Assembly (NCBI RefSeq): GCF_001654925.1
Contig: NZ_LXER01000015.1
Span: 1-64,000 of the forward strand
DNA: 64,000 nt
Reading direction: 5' to 3'
Source of the DNA: Buttiauxella brennerae ATCC 51605
GTDB taxonomy: Bacteria; Pseudomonadota; Gammaproteobacteria; Enterobacterales; Enterobacteriaceae
The position numbers and the translations under genes were made by a program. The notes under the pieces were generated by a model that did no database searches, was not told the origin of the DNA, and saw only the letters and a list, made by a program, of their open reading frames with translations. This document shows positions 18,292 through 27,299 of the stretch, in pieces (the first letter of the stretch is position 1; every line of letters begins with the position of its first letter).

Positions 18292-18501
18292 ATGGATGAT
18301 GACGTTATGATTATTCTTACAACATTAACTATTTTTATTTTGAAGTTGTGCTACCCACAATACGACTGGGCTGGCCTACGCAAGCGTATTTTCTTTTGGT
18401 GGGCAATGAACTGCCTGTTTGCCTTTGCATTAGTGTATACAGAATGGTTTGGGCTTTCTTTTTTAGCCTCGTCGTTCTTATTAATTTTTATGTTGTTGTA
18501 G
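18292..18501 (+). CDS. small membrane protein of unknown function
   Basis: A 69-residue protein that is mostly hydrophobic: one helix at about residues 6-20 (MIILTTLTIFILKLC) and a second region at 37-69 (NCLFAFALVYTEWFGLSFL and SSFLLIFMLL), separated by a basic loop WAGLRKRIFFWW. This is a plausible two- or three-helix inner-membrane protein. A terminator begins 6 bp after the stop, which supports a real transcript. The start could also be the ATG at 18307. Not recognised as a named family. Confidence 0.55.
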   Translation: MDDDVMIILTTLTIFILKLCYPQYDWAGLRKRIFFWWAMNCLFAFALVYTEWFGLSFLASSFLLIFMLL

Positions 18502-18506
18502 AAATA

Positions 18507-18537
18507 AAAACGGCAAACATAAAGTTTGCCGTTTTTA
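18507..18537. terminator. bidirectional terminator between small membrane gene and azoR
   Basis: AAAAACGGCAAAC / GTTTGCCGTTTTT with loop ATAAA. Runs of A upstream and T downstream let it serve both convergent genes. Confidence 0.9.
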
Positions 18538-18555
18538 AAAATTTAACTCGAACGA

Positions 18556-19221
<666 letters not shown>

Positions 19222-19367
19222 TCACAATCCGATTGCAGTGATAGCGCAATATATCGAACTCAATGTTCAATTCTATTGAACAAGGCGTCAAAAGGTGTGA
19301 TGTGCTAATCTAGCGCTAATTGATGATACAGACTTACCAGGCAGTGCGCTGCCGCGATGATTAGATA

Positions 19368-22300
19368 ATGGAAAACATAAAACCTTCACTGTCCTCATTA
19401 TTCTCTCGCCTTGATGGCTTAATGCTACGCGACAGACAACGCTTCTCCCGCCGCTTACATGGCGCGAAGAAGGTGAAAAATCCTGAATCGCAGCAGGCAG
19501 TGCTTGATTCACTCGCCCAGGAAATCGACACAGCAGCCGGTAAGGTTCTGCTGCGTGAAGCCTCGCGCCCGAAAATCACCTATCCAGAAAACCTGCCTGT
19601 CAGCCAGAAGAAACAGGACATTTTCGATGCTATCCGTGACCACCAGGTGGTTATCGTGGCGGGTGAAACCGGCTCGGGTAAAACCACGCAGCTGCCAAAA
19701 ATCTGCATGGAACTGGGGCGTGGCGTTAAAGGGCTGATCGGCCATACACAGCCTCGTCGCCTTGCAGCGCGAACCGTTGCCAACCGTATTGCCGAAGAGT
19801 TGCAAACTGAACCGGGCGGGTGCGTAGGTTATAAGGTACGTTTTACTGACCACGTCAGTGAAAATACCATGGTCAAACTGATGACCGACGGCATCCTGCT
19901 GGCTGAAATTCAGCAAGATCGCCTGCTGATGCAGTACGACACCATCATCATCGATGAAGCGCACGAACGCAGCCTGAACATCGATTTCCTGCTGGGCTAC
20001 CTGCGTGAACTTCTGCCGCGTCGCCCGGATCTGAAAATCATTATTACGTCTGCGACCATCGACCCGCAGCGCTTCTCGCGCCATTTCAACAACGCGCCGA
20101 TCATCGAAGTGTCTGGCCGTACTTACCCGGTGGAAGTGCGTTATCGCCCGATAGTTGAAGATGCTGACGATACCGATCGCGACCAGTTGCAGGCTATTTT
20201 CGATGCGGTAGATGAACTCGGCCACGAAAGTGCCGGAGATATTCTGATTTTCATGAGCGGCGAGCGCGAAATCCGTGACACCGCTGATGCATTAAACAAG
20301 CTGAATTTGCCGCACACCGAAGTGCTGCCGTTGTATGCACGTTTGTCGAACAGCGAGCAAAACCGCGTATTCCAGTCGCACGTCGGGCGGCGTATTGTAC
20401 TGGCGACCAACGTTGCGGAAACCTCGCTGACGGTGCCTGGCATTAAATACGTTATCGACCCAGGTACCGCGCGTATCAGTCGTTACAGCTACCGCACCAA
20501 AGTACAGCGCCTGCCAATTGAACCGGTTTCGCAGGCGTCGGCCAACCAGCGTAAAGGCCGTTGTGGTCGTGTTTCTGACGGGATCTGTATTCGTCTTTAT
20601 TCGGAAGATGATTTCCTGTCACGCCCGGAATTTACCGACCCGGAAATTCTGCGTACTAACCTGGCGTCCGTTATCTTGCAGATGACATCGCTTGGGCTGG
20701 GCGATATTGCCGCATTCCCGTTCGTCGAAGCACCGGACAAACGCAATATTCAGGACGGTGTGCGCCTGCTTGAAGAACTTGGCGCGATTACCAGCGAAGC
20801 CGATCTCAGCGTCTACAAGTTGACGCCTTCTGGCCGTCAGCTTGCACAACTGCCGGTCGACCCGCGTCTTGCGCGTATGGTGCTGGAAGCGCAGAAATTT
20901 GGCTGCGTGCGTGAAGTGATGATTATCACCGCTGGCCTGTCGATTCAGGACCCGCGTGAACGGCCGATGGACAAACAGCAGGCGTCGGATGAAAAACACC
21001 GCCGCTTCCAGGACAAAGAGTCTGATTTCCTTAGCTTTGTGAACCTGTGGAATTATCTTGGCGAGCAGCAAAAAGAGCTGTCGTCGAACCAGTTCCGCCG
21101 CCAGTGCAAACTCGATTACCTGAACTACCTGCGTGTGCGTGAATGGCAGGATATTTACACCCAATTGCGCCAGGTGGTGAAAGAGCTGGGCTTGCCGATT
21201 AACAGCGAACCGGCGGATTTCCGTTCCGTTCACTGCGCCTTGCTGACCGGTTTGCTTTCCCATATCGGCCAAAAAGATGCCGATAAACAGGAATACACCG
21301 GCGCGCGCAACGCCCGTTTCTCTATCTTCCCAGGCTCCGGTTTATTTAAGAAACCGCCAAAATGGACGATGGTTGCCGAACTGGTGGAAACCAGCCGCCT
21401 GTGGGGGCGCATCGCGGCCCGTATCGACCCGGAATGGGTAGAGCCGCTGGCGCAGCACTTATTAAAACGTTCATACAGCGAACCGCACTGGGAGAAATCT
21501 CAGGGTGCGGTGATGGCAACCGAAAAAGTCACGCTGTACGGCTTGCCGATTGTGGCCGCCCGTGGCGTGAATTACAGCCAGATTGACCCGGCACTGTGCC
21601 GTGAGCTGTTCATTCGCCATGCACTGGTGGAAGGCGACTGGCAGACGCGCCACGCGTTCTTCCGCGACAATCTTAAGCTGCGCAATGAAATTGAAGAGCT
21701 TGAGCATAAATCCCGTCGCCGCGACATTCTGGTCGACGACGACACGATGTTTGAGTTTTACGATCAACGCATTTCGCATGACGTCATTTCCGCACGCCAT
21801 TTCGATAACTGGTGGAAACAGGCCAGCAAAGAAACGCCGGATCTGCTCAATTTCGAAAAGAGCATGTTGATCAAAGAGGGTGCGGAGCAAGTCAGCAAAC
21901 TCGACTATCCAAACTTCTGGCATCAGGGCAATCTCAAGCTACGCCTGACATACCAGTTTGAACCAGGTGCTGACGCCGATGGTGTGACCGTGCATATCCC
22001 GCTGCCGTTGTTAAACCAGGTCGAAGAGGCCGGTTTTGAGTGGCAAATTCCAGGTGTGCGCCGTGAACTGGTGATTGCGTTGATCAAATCATTGCCAAAA
22101 CCGGTGCGCCGCAACTTTGTGCCTGCGCCAAATTACGCCGAAGCCTTTTTAGGCCGCGCCACACCGCTGGAATTGCCGCTGCTGGAAAGTTTAGAGCGTG
22201 AATTCCGCCGCATGTCGGGTATTACCATTGACCGCGAAGACTGGCATTGGGAGCAGGTGCCCGATCACCTGAAAATGACGTTCCGTATCGTCGATGAAAA

Positions 22301-23267
22301 CAATAAGAAACTCAAAGAGGGCAAAGACCTCACCGAGTTGAAAGGTGGCCTGAAAGATAAAGTCCAGCAAACGCTCTCGGCGGTTGCCGATGACGGTATT
22401 GAACAAAGCGGCCTGCATATCTGGAGCTTTGGTAAGCTTCCGGAAAGCTACGAGCAGAAACGCGGCAATTACCGCATGAAGGCATTCCCGGCGCTGGTGG
22501 ATGAAAAAGAGAGCGTGGCAATCAAGTTGTTTGATAACCCGATCGAACAGCAGCAGGCGATGTGGCGTGGTTTGCGCCGTTTGCTGCTGCTGAACATTCC
22601 CTCGCCGATCAAATACCTGCATGAAAAACTGCCGAACAAAGCCAAACTCGGCCTGTACTTCAACCCGTACGGCAAAGTCATGGATTTGATCGACGACTGT
22701 ATTTCTTGCGGTGTGGACAAGCTGATTGCGAAAGCGGGCGGCCCGGTCTGGAGCGAAGAGGGCTTTGCGGCTTTGCATGAGCAAGTGCGTGCAGAACTCA
22801 ACGAAACCGTGGTGGAAATTGCCAAACAGGTCGAACAAATCCTGACGGCTGTTTTCAATATCAATAAGCGGCTGAAAGGGCGCGTAGATATGACCATGGC
22901 GCTGGGGCTTTCGGATGTGAAAGCGCAGATGAGCGGGCTGGTTTATCGCGGTTTTGTTACCGGAAATGGCTACAAACGCTTAAGCGATACGCTGCGTTAT
23001 CTGAATGCTATTGAGAAACGCCTCGAAAAAATGGCGGTCGATCCGCATCGTGACCGGGTACAAATGCTGAAAGTGGAGCATGTGCAGCAAACCTGGCAGC
23101 AGTGGCTGAATAAACTGCCGCCAGCCCGCCGGGTGGACGACGATGTGCAGGAGATCCGCTGGATGATCGAAGAGTTGCGTGTGAGTTTCTTTGCCCAGCA
23201 ATTGGGTACGCCTTATCCGATTTCTGATAAGCGTATTTTGCAGGCGATGGAAGCGATTACTGTTTAA
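19368..23267 (+). CDS. hrpA: ATP-dependent RNA helicase HrpA (DEAH box)
   Basis: A 1299-residue DEAH-box helicase (E. coli HrpA is 1300). Motif I GETGSGKT is at residues 99-106, motif II IIIDEAHER follows near 197, motif III is ITSATID, and motif VI is QRKGRCGR. Winged-helix/HA2 and OB-like domains follow, then the long C-terminal domain typical of HrpA. HrpA acts on mRNA and has been linked to rescue of stalled ribosomes and fimbrial mRNA processing. The gene is uninterrupted over 3.9 kb, useful as a control for sequence accuracy. The ATG at 19368 fits the family N-terminus (MxxLMLRDRxRFSRRLHG) although its ribosome site is weak. Confidence 0.97.
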   Translation: MENIKPSLSSLFSRLDGLMLRDRQRFSRRLHGAKKVKNPESQQAVLDSLAQEIDTAAGKVLLREASRPKITYPENLPVSQKKQDIFDAIRDHQVVIVAGETGSGKTTQLPKICMELGRGVKGLIGHTQPRRLAARTVANRIAEELQTEPGGCVGYKVRFTDHVSENTMVKLMTDGILLAEIQQDRLLMQYDTIIIDEAHERSLNIDFLLGYLRELLPRRPDLKIIITSATIDPQRFSRHFNNAPIIEVSGRTYPVEVRYRPIVEDADDTDRDQLQAIFDAVDELGHESAGDILIFMSGEREIRDTADALNKLNLPHTEVLPLYARLSNSEQNRVFQSHVGRRIVLATNVAETSLTVPGIKYVIDPGTARISRYSYRTKVQRLPIEPVSQASANQRKGRCGRVSDGICIRLYSEDDFLSRPEFTDPEILRTNLASVILQMTSLGLGDIAAFPFVEAPDKRNIQDGVRLLEELGAITSEADLSVYKLTPSGRQLAQLPVDPRLARMVLEAQKFGCVREVMIITAGLSIQDPRERPMDKQQASDEKHRRFQDKESDFLSFVNLWNYLGEQQKELSSNQFRRQCKLDYLNYLRVREWQDIYTQLRQVVKELGLPINSEPADFRSVHCALLTGLLSHIGQKDADKQEYTGARNARFSIFPGSGLFKKPPKWTMVAELVETSRLWGRIAARIDPEWVEPLAQHLLKRSYSEPHWEKSQGAVMATEKVTLYGLPIVAARGVNYSQIDPALCRELFIRHALVEGDWQTRHAFFRDNLKLRNEIEELEHKSRRRDILVDDDTMFEFYDQRISHDVISARHFDNWWKQASKETPDLLNFEKSMLIKEGAEQVSKLDYPNFWHQGNLKLRLTYQFEPGADADGVTVHIPLPLLNQVEEAGFEWQIPGVRRELVIALIKSLPKPVRRNFVPAPNYAEAFLGRATPLELPLLESLEREFRRMSGITIDREDWHWEQVPDHLKMTFRIVDENNKKLKEGKDLTELKGGLKDKVQQTLSAVADDGIEQSGLHIWSFGKLPESYEQKRGNYRMKAFPALVDEKESVAIKLFDNPIEQQQAMWRGLRRLLLLNIPSPIKYLHEKLPNKAKLGLYFNPYGKVMDLIDDCISCGVDKLIAKAGGPVWSEEGFAALHEQVRAELNETVVEIAKQVEQILTAVFNINKRLKGRVDMTMALGLSDVKAQMSGLVYRGFVTGNGYKRLSDTLRYLNAIEKRLEKMAVDPHRDRVQMLKVEHVQQTWQQWLNKLPPARRVDDDVQEIRWMIEELRVSFFAQQLGTPYPISDKRILQAMEAITV

Positions 23268-23269
23268 AA

Positions 23270-23392
23270 CAACCCTCATCCTAACCTTCTCCCTGAGGGA
23301 GAAGGGACTGTCTGGAGTTCTCGCTGTCCTGAGGGAGAAGGGGCAGTCTGGTGTTCTCCCTCTCCTGGGGGAGAGGGCCGGGGTGAGGGCGC
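23270..23392. repeat. palindromic repeat of the CCCTC/GAGGG family after hrpA
   Basis: Starts ACCCTCATCCTAACCTTC and ends GGCCGGGGTGAGGG. Inside are three hairpins: TTCTCCCTGAGGGAGAA, a GTCCTGAGGGAGAAGGG half-unit and CCCTCTCCTGGGGGAGAGGG, with two copies of TCTGGxGTTCTC between them. It is a longer, three-unit version of the repeats at 9746, 58462 and 61951. Confidence 0.7.
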
Positions 23393-23476
23393 CATATGGC
23401 CAATAATGCAATAATCCCCTTCCGGAACCATACTCCATGAGCGGTCAAATTCTGACCGCTCCACCGGGGTTCTCTT

Positions 23477-24241
23477 ATGAAACGTTTAGCCGATAAAGTT
23501 GCCATTGTTACCGGGGCCAGTTCAGGCATCGGGTATGTCACCGCCAAACTGTTCGCCGCCGAAGGCGCAAAAGTGGTCGTGGGCGCCAGGCGTGAAGCCG
23601 AACTTGCTCAATTGGTTGATGAAATTAAAGCTGCCGGGGGCGAGGCCGTTGCCGTAACGGGCGATGTGCGCGAAGAAGCCTATGCCAAAGCGCTGGTTGC
23701 AAAAGCAGTGGAAACCTGGGGACGGCTGGATATTGCCTTCAACAATGCGGGCACATTGGGTGAAAATGGCCCGAGCACTGAAGTCTCAGCGGAAGGGTTT
23801 GCCAATGCGGTTGCCATCAATCTGACCGGATCTTTCCTCGGAGCTAAACATCAAATTGCCGAAATGCTCAAACACGGCGGCGGCTCGGTCATCTTTACTT
23901 CGACGTTCGTCGGCTATTCCTTCGCATTCCCACAAGTGGCTTCATATGCTGCCAGCAAAGCCGGGCTGATTGGCCTGACTCAGGCATTAGCTTCCGAATA
24001 TGGCCCGCAAAATATTCGCGTTAATTCTGTTTTACCGGGCGCGGTGGATACCGATATGTATCGCGATATGAATGATACGGCGGAATCTCAGGCATTCATT
24101 ACCGGGTTGCACGCACTCAAACGTGTAGGGAAACCAGAAGAAATAGCACGAGCGGTATTATGGCTGGCGTCTGATGAATCGTCATTTGTGACGGGCACGG
24201 CATCGTTAGTGGACGGCGGGGCATCGATTAACGGCGTATAG
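23477..24241 (+). CDS. short-chain dehydrogenase/reductase (SDR) oxidoreductase
   Basis: A 254-residue classical SDR. The NAD(P) motif TGASSGIG is at residues 12-19, NNAG near residue 90, the catalytic Ser in FTSTF, and YxxxK in SYAASKAG. The C-terminus FVTGTASLVDGGASING is typical of the family. The Arg-rich GARREAEL after the second strand suggests NADPH preference. Substrate cannot be told from sequence. It stands alone, followed by a terminator and convergent with the peptidase gene. Confidence 0.9.
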   Translation: MKRLADKVAIVTGASSGIGYVTAKLFAAEGAKVVVGARREAELAQLVDEIKAAGGEAVAVTGDVREEAYAKALVAKAVETWGRLDIAFNNAGTLGENGPSTEVSAEGFANAVAINLTGSFLGAKHQIAEMLKHGGGSVIFTSTFVGYSFAFPQVASYAASKAGLIGLTQALASEYGPQNIRVNSVLPGAVDTDMYRDMNDTAESQAFITGLHALKRVGKPEEIARAVLWLASDESSFVTGTASLVDGGASINGV

Positions 24242-24257
24242 CCATTATTCTTTTCGT

Positions 24258-24286
24258 AAGGTGGATGAATGCGGATTCATCCACCG
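24258..24286. terminator. terminator between SDR gene and convergent peptidase gene
   Basis: GGTGGATGAAT / ATTCATCCACC with a short GCGG loop and GTTTTGCC after it. The outer words GGTGGAT and ATCCACC recall the REP family in this genome. Confidence 0.75.
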
Positions 24287-24304
24287 TTTTGCCAAAGACC
24301 GGAC

Positions 24305-25534
24305 TTATTTAGCCGCTAACAAACACAACTTCAGCGCCACGTTATAAGATGCTTCAAATGCTCTCAGCGGTAAGAATTCAAACTTAGAGTGGAAATTATG
24401 CGCGCCCGTAAAGAAGTTTGGCGTTAATAACCCTTTTGCAGAAAGTGCAGCGCCGTCGGTGCCGCCACGCATAGGAATGATCTTAGGTTCAATATTCAAC
24501 TCTTTCATGGCGTCAAAAATTAAATCGATCGCCCGACGATCCTCTTTGATGGCATTACTGATATTGCTGTAAGTATCACTGATGGTCACTTCAACTTTCG
24601 CGCTAGGGTGCTGCGCGGCAATTTTCGCCGCAACATCACGAATTTGTTGTTTACGCGCTGCAAAATTCTGCGTATCAAAATCACGAATATTGGCTTTCAG
24701 TATGGCGTCATTTTGCGTGGTGTTCATGCCGTTAAACCAAATATACCCTTTGCGGCCTTCTGTATTTTCCGGCGTTTGTTGGCGGTCAAAATGGCTGATG
24801 AAATCATGCGCCATTAATAGTGGGTTCACTAAGACGCCTTTTGCTGACATTGGGTGGGCGGTCACACCGGTAAAACGAATCTCAGCATGGGCGGCGTTAA
24901 AGTTTTCAAACACCACTTCACCTAATTCACAGCAGTCGATAGTCCAGGCGAAATCAACGTCAAAACGCGCCAGGTCCAGCGCTTTAGCACCACATAAACC
25001 AATTTCTTCATCAGGCACAAAGGCGACGACAATATCACCGTGCTTCATCTCAGGCGTCAGGTTTTCCAGTAGCGTCATCACCACGGTTACGGCTGATTTA
25101 TTATCTGCGCCGAGCACACTGGTGCCATCGCTAAAAATGATCTCTTCGTTTGGATAGGCCAAAATTTCCGGGTGTTCAGCGGTGCGCAGCCAGATATCTT
25201 GTTGCGGGTTTAGGCAAAGATCCTCGCCGTTAAAGCGCAGCACTTGCGGGTGAATATCCGGCGACAGCCCGACATCGACGGTGTCGATGTGTGTGATAAA
25301 CCCAACGCGTGGCGCGCCTTCAATCGTGCCTTTTTTGACCGCAGTGACAGTGGCATGTTCGTCGATAACCACATCGTCTAGACCGAGTTCGCGGAGTTCA
25401 CTTGCCAGTAATTGTGCCATTTCATGTTGGCCTGGAGTGCTTGGTAGGGTGCTGGCACCAGCCTGGCTTTGGCTGGTGATCGCCAGGTAGCGGAAGAAAC
25501 GTTGTGTTAATTGTTCTGAGAGTTGTGATGCCAT
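24305..25534 (-). CDS. pepT: peptidase T-like M20B aminotripeptidase
   Basis: A 409-residue zinc aminopeptidase of family M20B, predicted to take the N-terminal residue off tripeptides. Metal-site words are in place: FITHIDTVD (His), GADNKSAV (Asp), PDEEIGLCG (catalytic Glu and ligand Glu) and FTGAHNFHSK (His). PepT words FENFNAA, IRDFD and PMRGGTDGA are conserved, but it is clearly diverged from E. coli PepT, so it may be a second paralogue. Start MASQLSEQ at 25534 has GAGGAAG 4 bp before it. It is divergent from a DppA-like binding protein, which suggests a shared role in peptide use. Confidence 0.88.
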   Translation of the reverse strand: MASQLSEQLTQRFFRYLAITSQSQAGASTLPSTPGQHEMAQLLASELRELGLDDVVIDEHATVTAVKKGTIEGAPRVGFITHIDTVDVGLSPDIHPQVLRFNGEDLCLNPQQDIWLRTAEHPEILAYPNEEIIFSDGTSVLGADNKSAVTVVMTLLENLTPEMKHGDIVVAFVPDEEIGLCGAKALDLARFDVDFAWTIDCCELGEVVFENFNAAHAEIRFTGVTAHPMSAKGVLVNPLLMAHDFISHFDRQQTPENTEGRKGYIWFNGMNTTQNDAILKANIRDFDTQNFAARKQQIRDVAAKIAAQHPSAKVEVTISDTYSNISNAIKEDRRAIDLIFDAMKELNIEPKIIPMRGGTDGAALSAKGLLTPNFFTGAHNFHSKFEFLPLRAFEASYNVALKLCLLAAK

Positions 25535-25648
25535 GACTTCCTCTTTACTGAATATATTCATTTGTTTGAAATCGACTTTTAATGTTATTTATTAAGTCGC
25601 TTTGTACAAGCACTATCCTGGGTGAAAATTATAAATAATAGGGCAGGC

Positions 25649-27253
25649 ATGAAAACCAACATCACAACAACAACCACAAAACTAGCATTGATAATAGCCG
25701 CGTTAACAGTCAGTTCTACTGTTGCAGCTAAAACATTAGTTTATTGTTCCGAGGGTTCACCGGAAAACTTTAACCCGCAGTTATATACGTCCGGGACCAG
25801 CGTTGATGCCAGCGCTGTACCGGTTTATAACCGCTTAGTGGATTTTAAAGTCGGTACTACCGAGTTGCAGCCAAGCCTCGCGGAAAGCTGGGATGTCAGT
25901 GAAGATGGCAAAGTTTATACTTTCCATCTGCGCAAAGGGGTGAAATTCCAGAGCAACAAATATTTTAAACCGAGTCGTGATTTTAACGCTGACGATGTCA
26001 TTTTCTCGTTTATGCGCCAGAAAGATCCAAAGCATCCATACCATAATGTTTCCAGTGGAAACTATTCCAATTTTGAAAGTCTCGAATTTGGCAAATTAAT
26101 AACTGCCATCGATAAAGTTGACGATAATACCGTGCGCTTTACCCTGACTCACCCGGAAGCTCCATTTATTGCTGACCTGGGCTGGTATTTCGCCTCTATT
26201 CTTTCCGCTGAATATGCCGATACGATGCTAAAAGCGGGCACCCCTGAACGCGTCGATATGGACCCAATCGGCACTGGGCCATTCCGCCTGGCGCAGTATC
26301 AGAAAGATTCGCGCATCCTGTTTACCGCCTTCCCGGAATACTGGCAGGGGAAAGCAAAAATCGACAAGCTGGTGTTCTCCATTACGCCAGATGCTTCGGT
26401 GCGCTACGCCAAACTTGAGAAAAATGAATGCCAGGTAATGCCATTCCCGAACCCAGCAGACTTGCCGCGCATGAAAGAAAACGCCGATATCAACCTGATG
26501 CAAAAAGCCGGGCTGAATACCGGTTTCCTTGCGTTTAACACTCAAAAAGCGCCGTTGGATAACGTGAAAGTGCGCCAGGCACTGGCGATGGCTATCAACA
26601 AGCCCGCCATCATTGATGCGGTTTTCCGCGGCACCGGAACCGTGGCTAAAAACTTACTGCCACCGGGCGTGTGGAGTGCGGACGATACGCTTAAAGATTA
26701 CGAATATGATCCGGAAAAAGCCAAAGCGTTACTGAAAGAGGCGGGCTTTGCTAACGGTATGACCATCGACCTGTGGGCGATGCCGGTACAGCGTCCGTAC
26801 AACCCTAACGCCAAACGTATGGCCGAAATGATTCAGGCTGATTGGGCGAAAATTGGCGTCACGGCAAAAGTGGTGACCTATGAATGGGGTGAATATTTAA
26901 AGCGTGTGAAAAGTGGGGAACACCAGGCGGCGTTAATGGGCTGGACTACTGCAACCGGTGACCCGGATAACTTCTTTGGCCCGCTGTTTACCTGCCGTGC
27001 GGCGGATGGCGGTTCTAACTCCGCGAAATGGTGTTACCAGCCATTCGACAAGCTGATTCTGGATGCACGTACTTCGAGCGACCATGACAAGCGCGTGGCG
27101 TTATACAAAGAAGCACAGCAGATGATGCACGACCAAATGCCGGCGGTGATGATTGCGCACTCGACGATTTTCGAGCCGGTGCGCAAAGAAGTGACAGGCT
27201 ATGAAGTTGATCCGTTTGGTAAACACATTTTCTACCAGGTGGATGTAAAGTAA
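25649..27253 (+). CDS. DppA-like periplasmic peptide-binding protein (first copy)
   Basis: A 534-residue family 5 extracytoplasmic solute-binding protein, with signal peptide ending STVAAKTL. The mature N-terminus LVYCSEGSPENFNPQLYTSG and later IGTGPF, KNECQVMPFPNPAD and LWAMPVQRPYNPNAKR closely follow dipeptide-binding protein DppA. No permease or ATPase genes adjoin it, so it probably feeds a transporter encoded elsewhere. ATG at 25649 is preceded by AGGGCAGG; a GTG 27 bases earlier is less likely. A related copy lies at 47496-49097. A terminator follows. Confidence 0.92.
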   Translation: MKTNITTTTTKLALIIAALTVSSTVAAKTLVYCSEGSPENFNPQLYTSGTSVDASAVPVYNRLVDFKVGTTELQPSLAESWDVSEDGKVYTFHLRKGVKFQSNKYFKPSRDFNADDVIFSFMRQKDPKHPYHNVSSGNYSNFESLEFGKLITAIDKVDDNTVRFTLTHPEAPFIADLGWYFASILSAEYADTMLKAGTPERVDMDPIGTGPFRLAQYQKDSRILFTAFPEYWQGKAKIDKLVFSITPDASVRYAKLEKNECQVMPFPNPADLPRMKENADINLMQKAGLNTGFLAFNTQKAPLDNVKVRQALAMAINKPAIIDAVFRGTGTVAKNLLPPGVWSADDTLKDYEYDPEKAKALLKEAGFANGMTIDLWAMPVQRPYNPNAKRMAEMIQADWAKIGVTAKVVTYEWGEYLKRVKSGEHQAALMGWTTATGDPDNFFGPLFTCRAADGGSNSAKWCYQPFDKLILDARTSSDHDKRVALYKEAQQMMHDQMPAVMIAHSTIFEPVRKEVTGYEVDPFGKHIFYQVDVK

Positions 27254-27264
27254 TGATCTAATGT

Positions 27265-27293
27265 AAAAACGGGTGCCAAATGCACCCGTTTTT
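27265..27293. terminator. bidirectional terminator between binding protein and PQQ dehydrogenase
   Basis: AAAAACGGGTGC / GCACCCGTTTTT with loop CAAAT; A and T runs on either side serve both convergent genes. Confidence 0.9.
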
Positions 27294-27299
27294 ATTGGC

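Noticed and set aside
19509-20225. 238-codon open frame on the minus strand
   Set aside because: Antisense to the helicase motifs of hrpA; composition is that of a shadow.
23270-23392. Possible CRISPR-like array in the repeat after hrpA
   Set aside because: The units are hairpins of unequal spacing with no spacers, and the same family recurs singly elsewhere.
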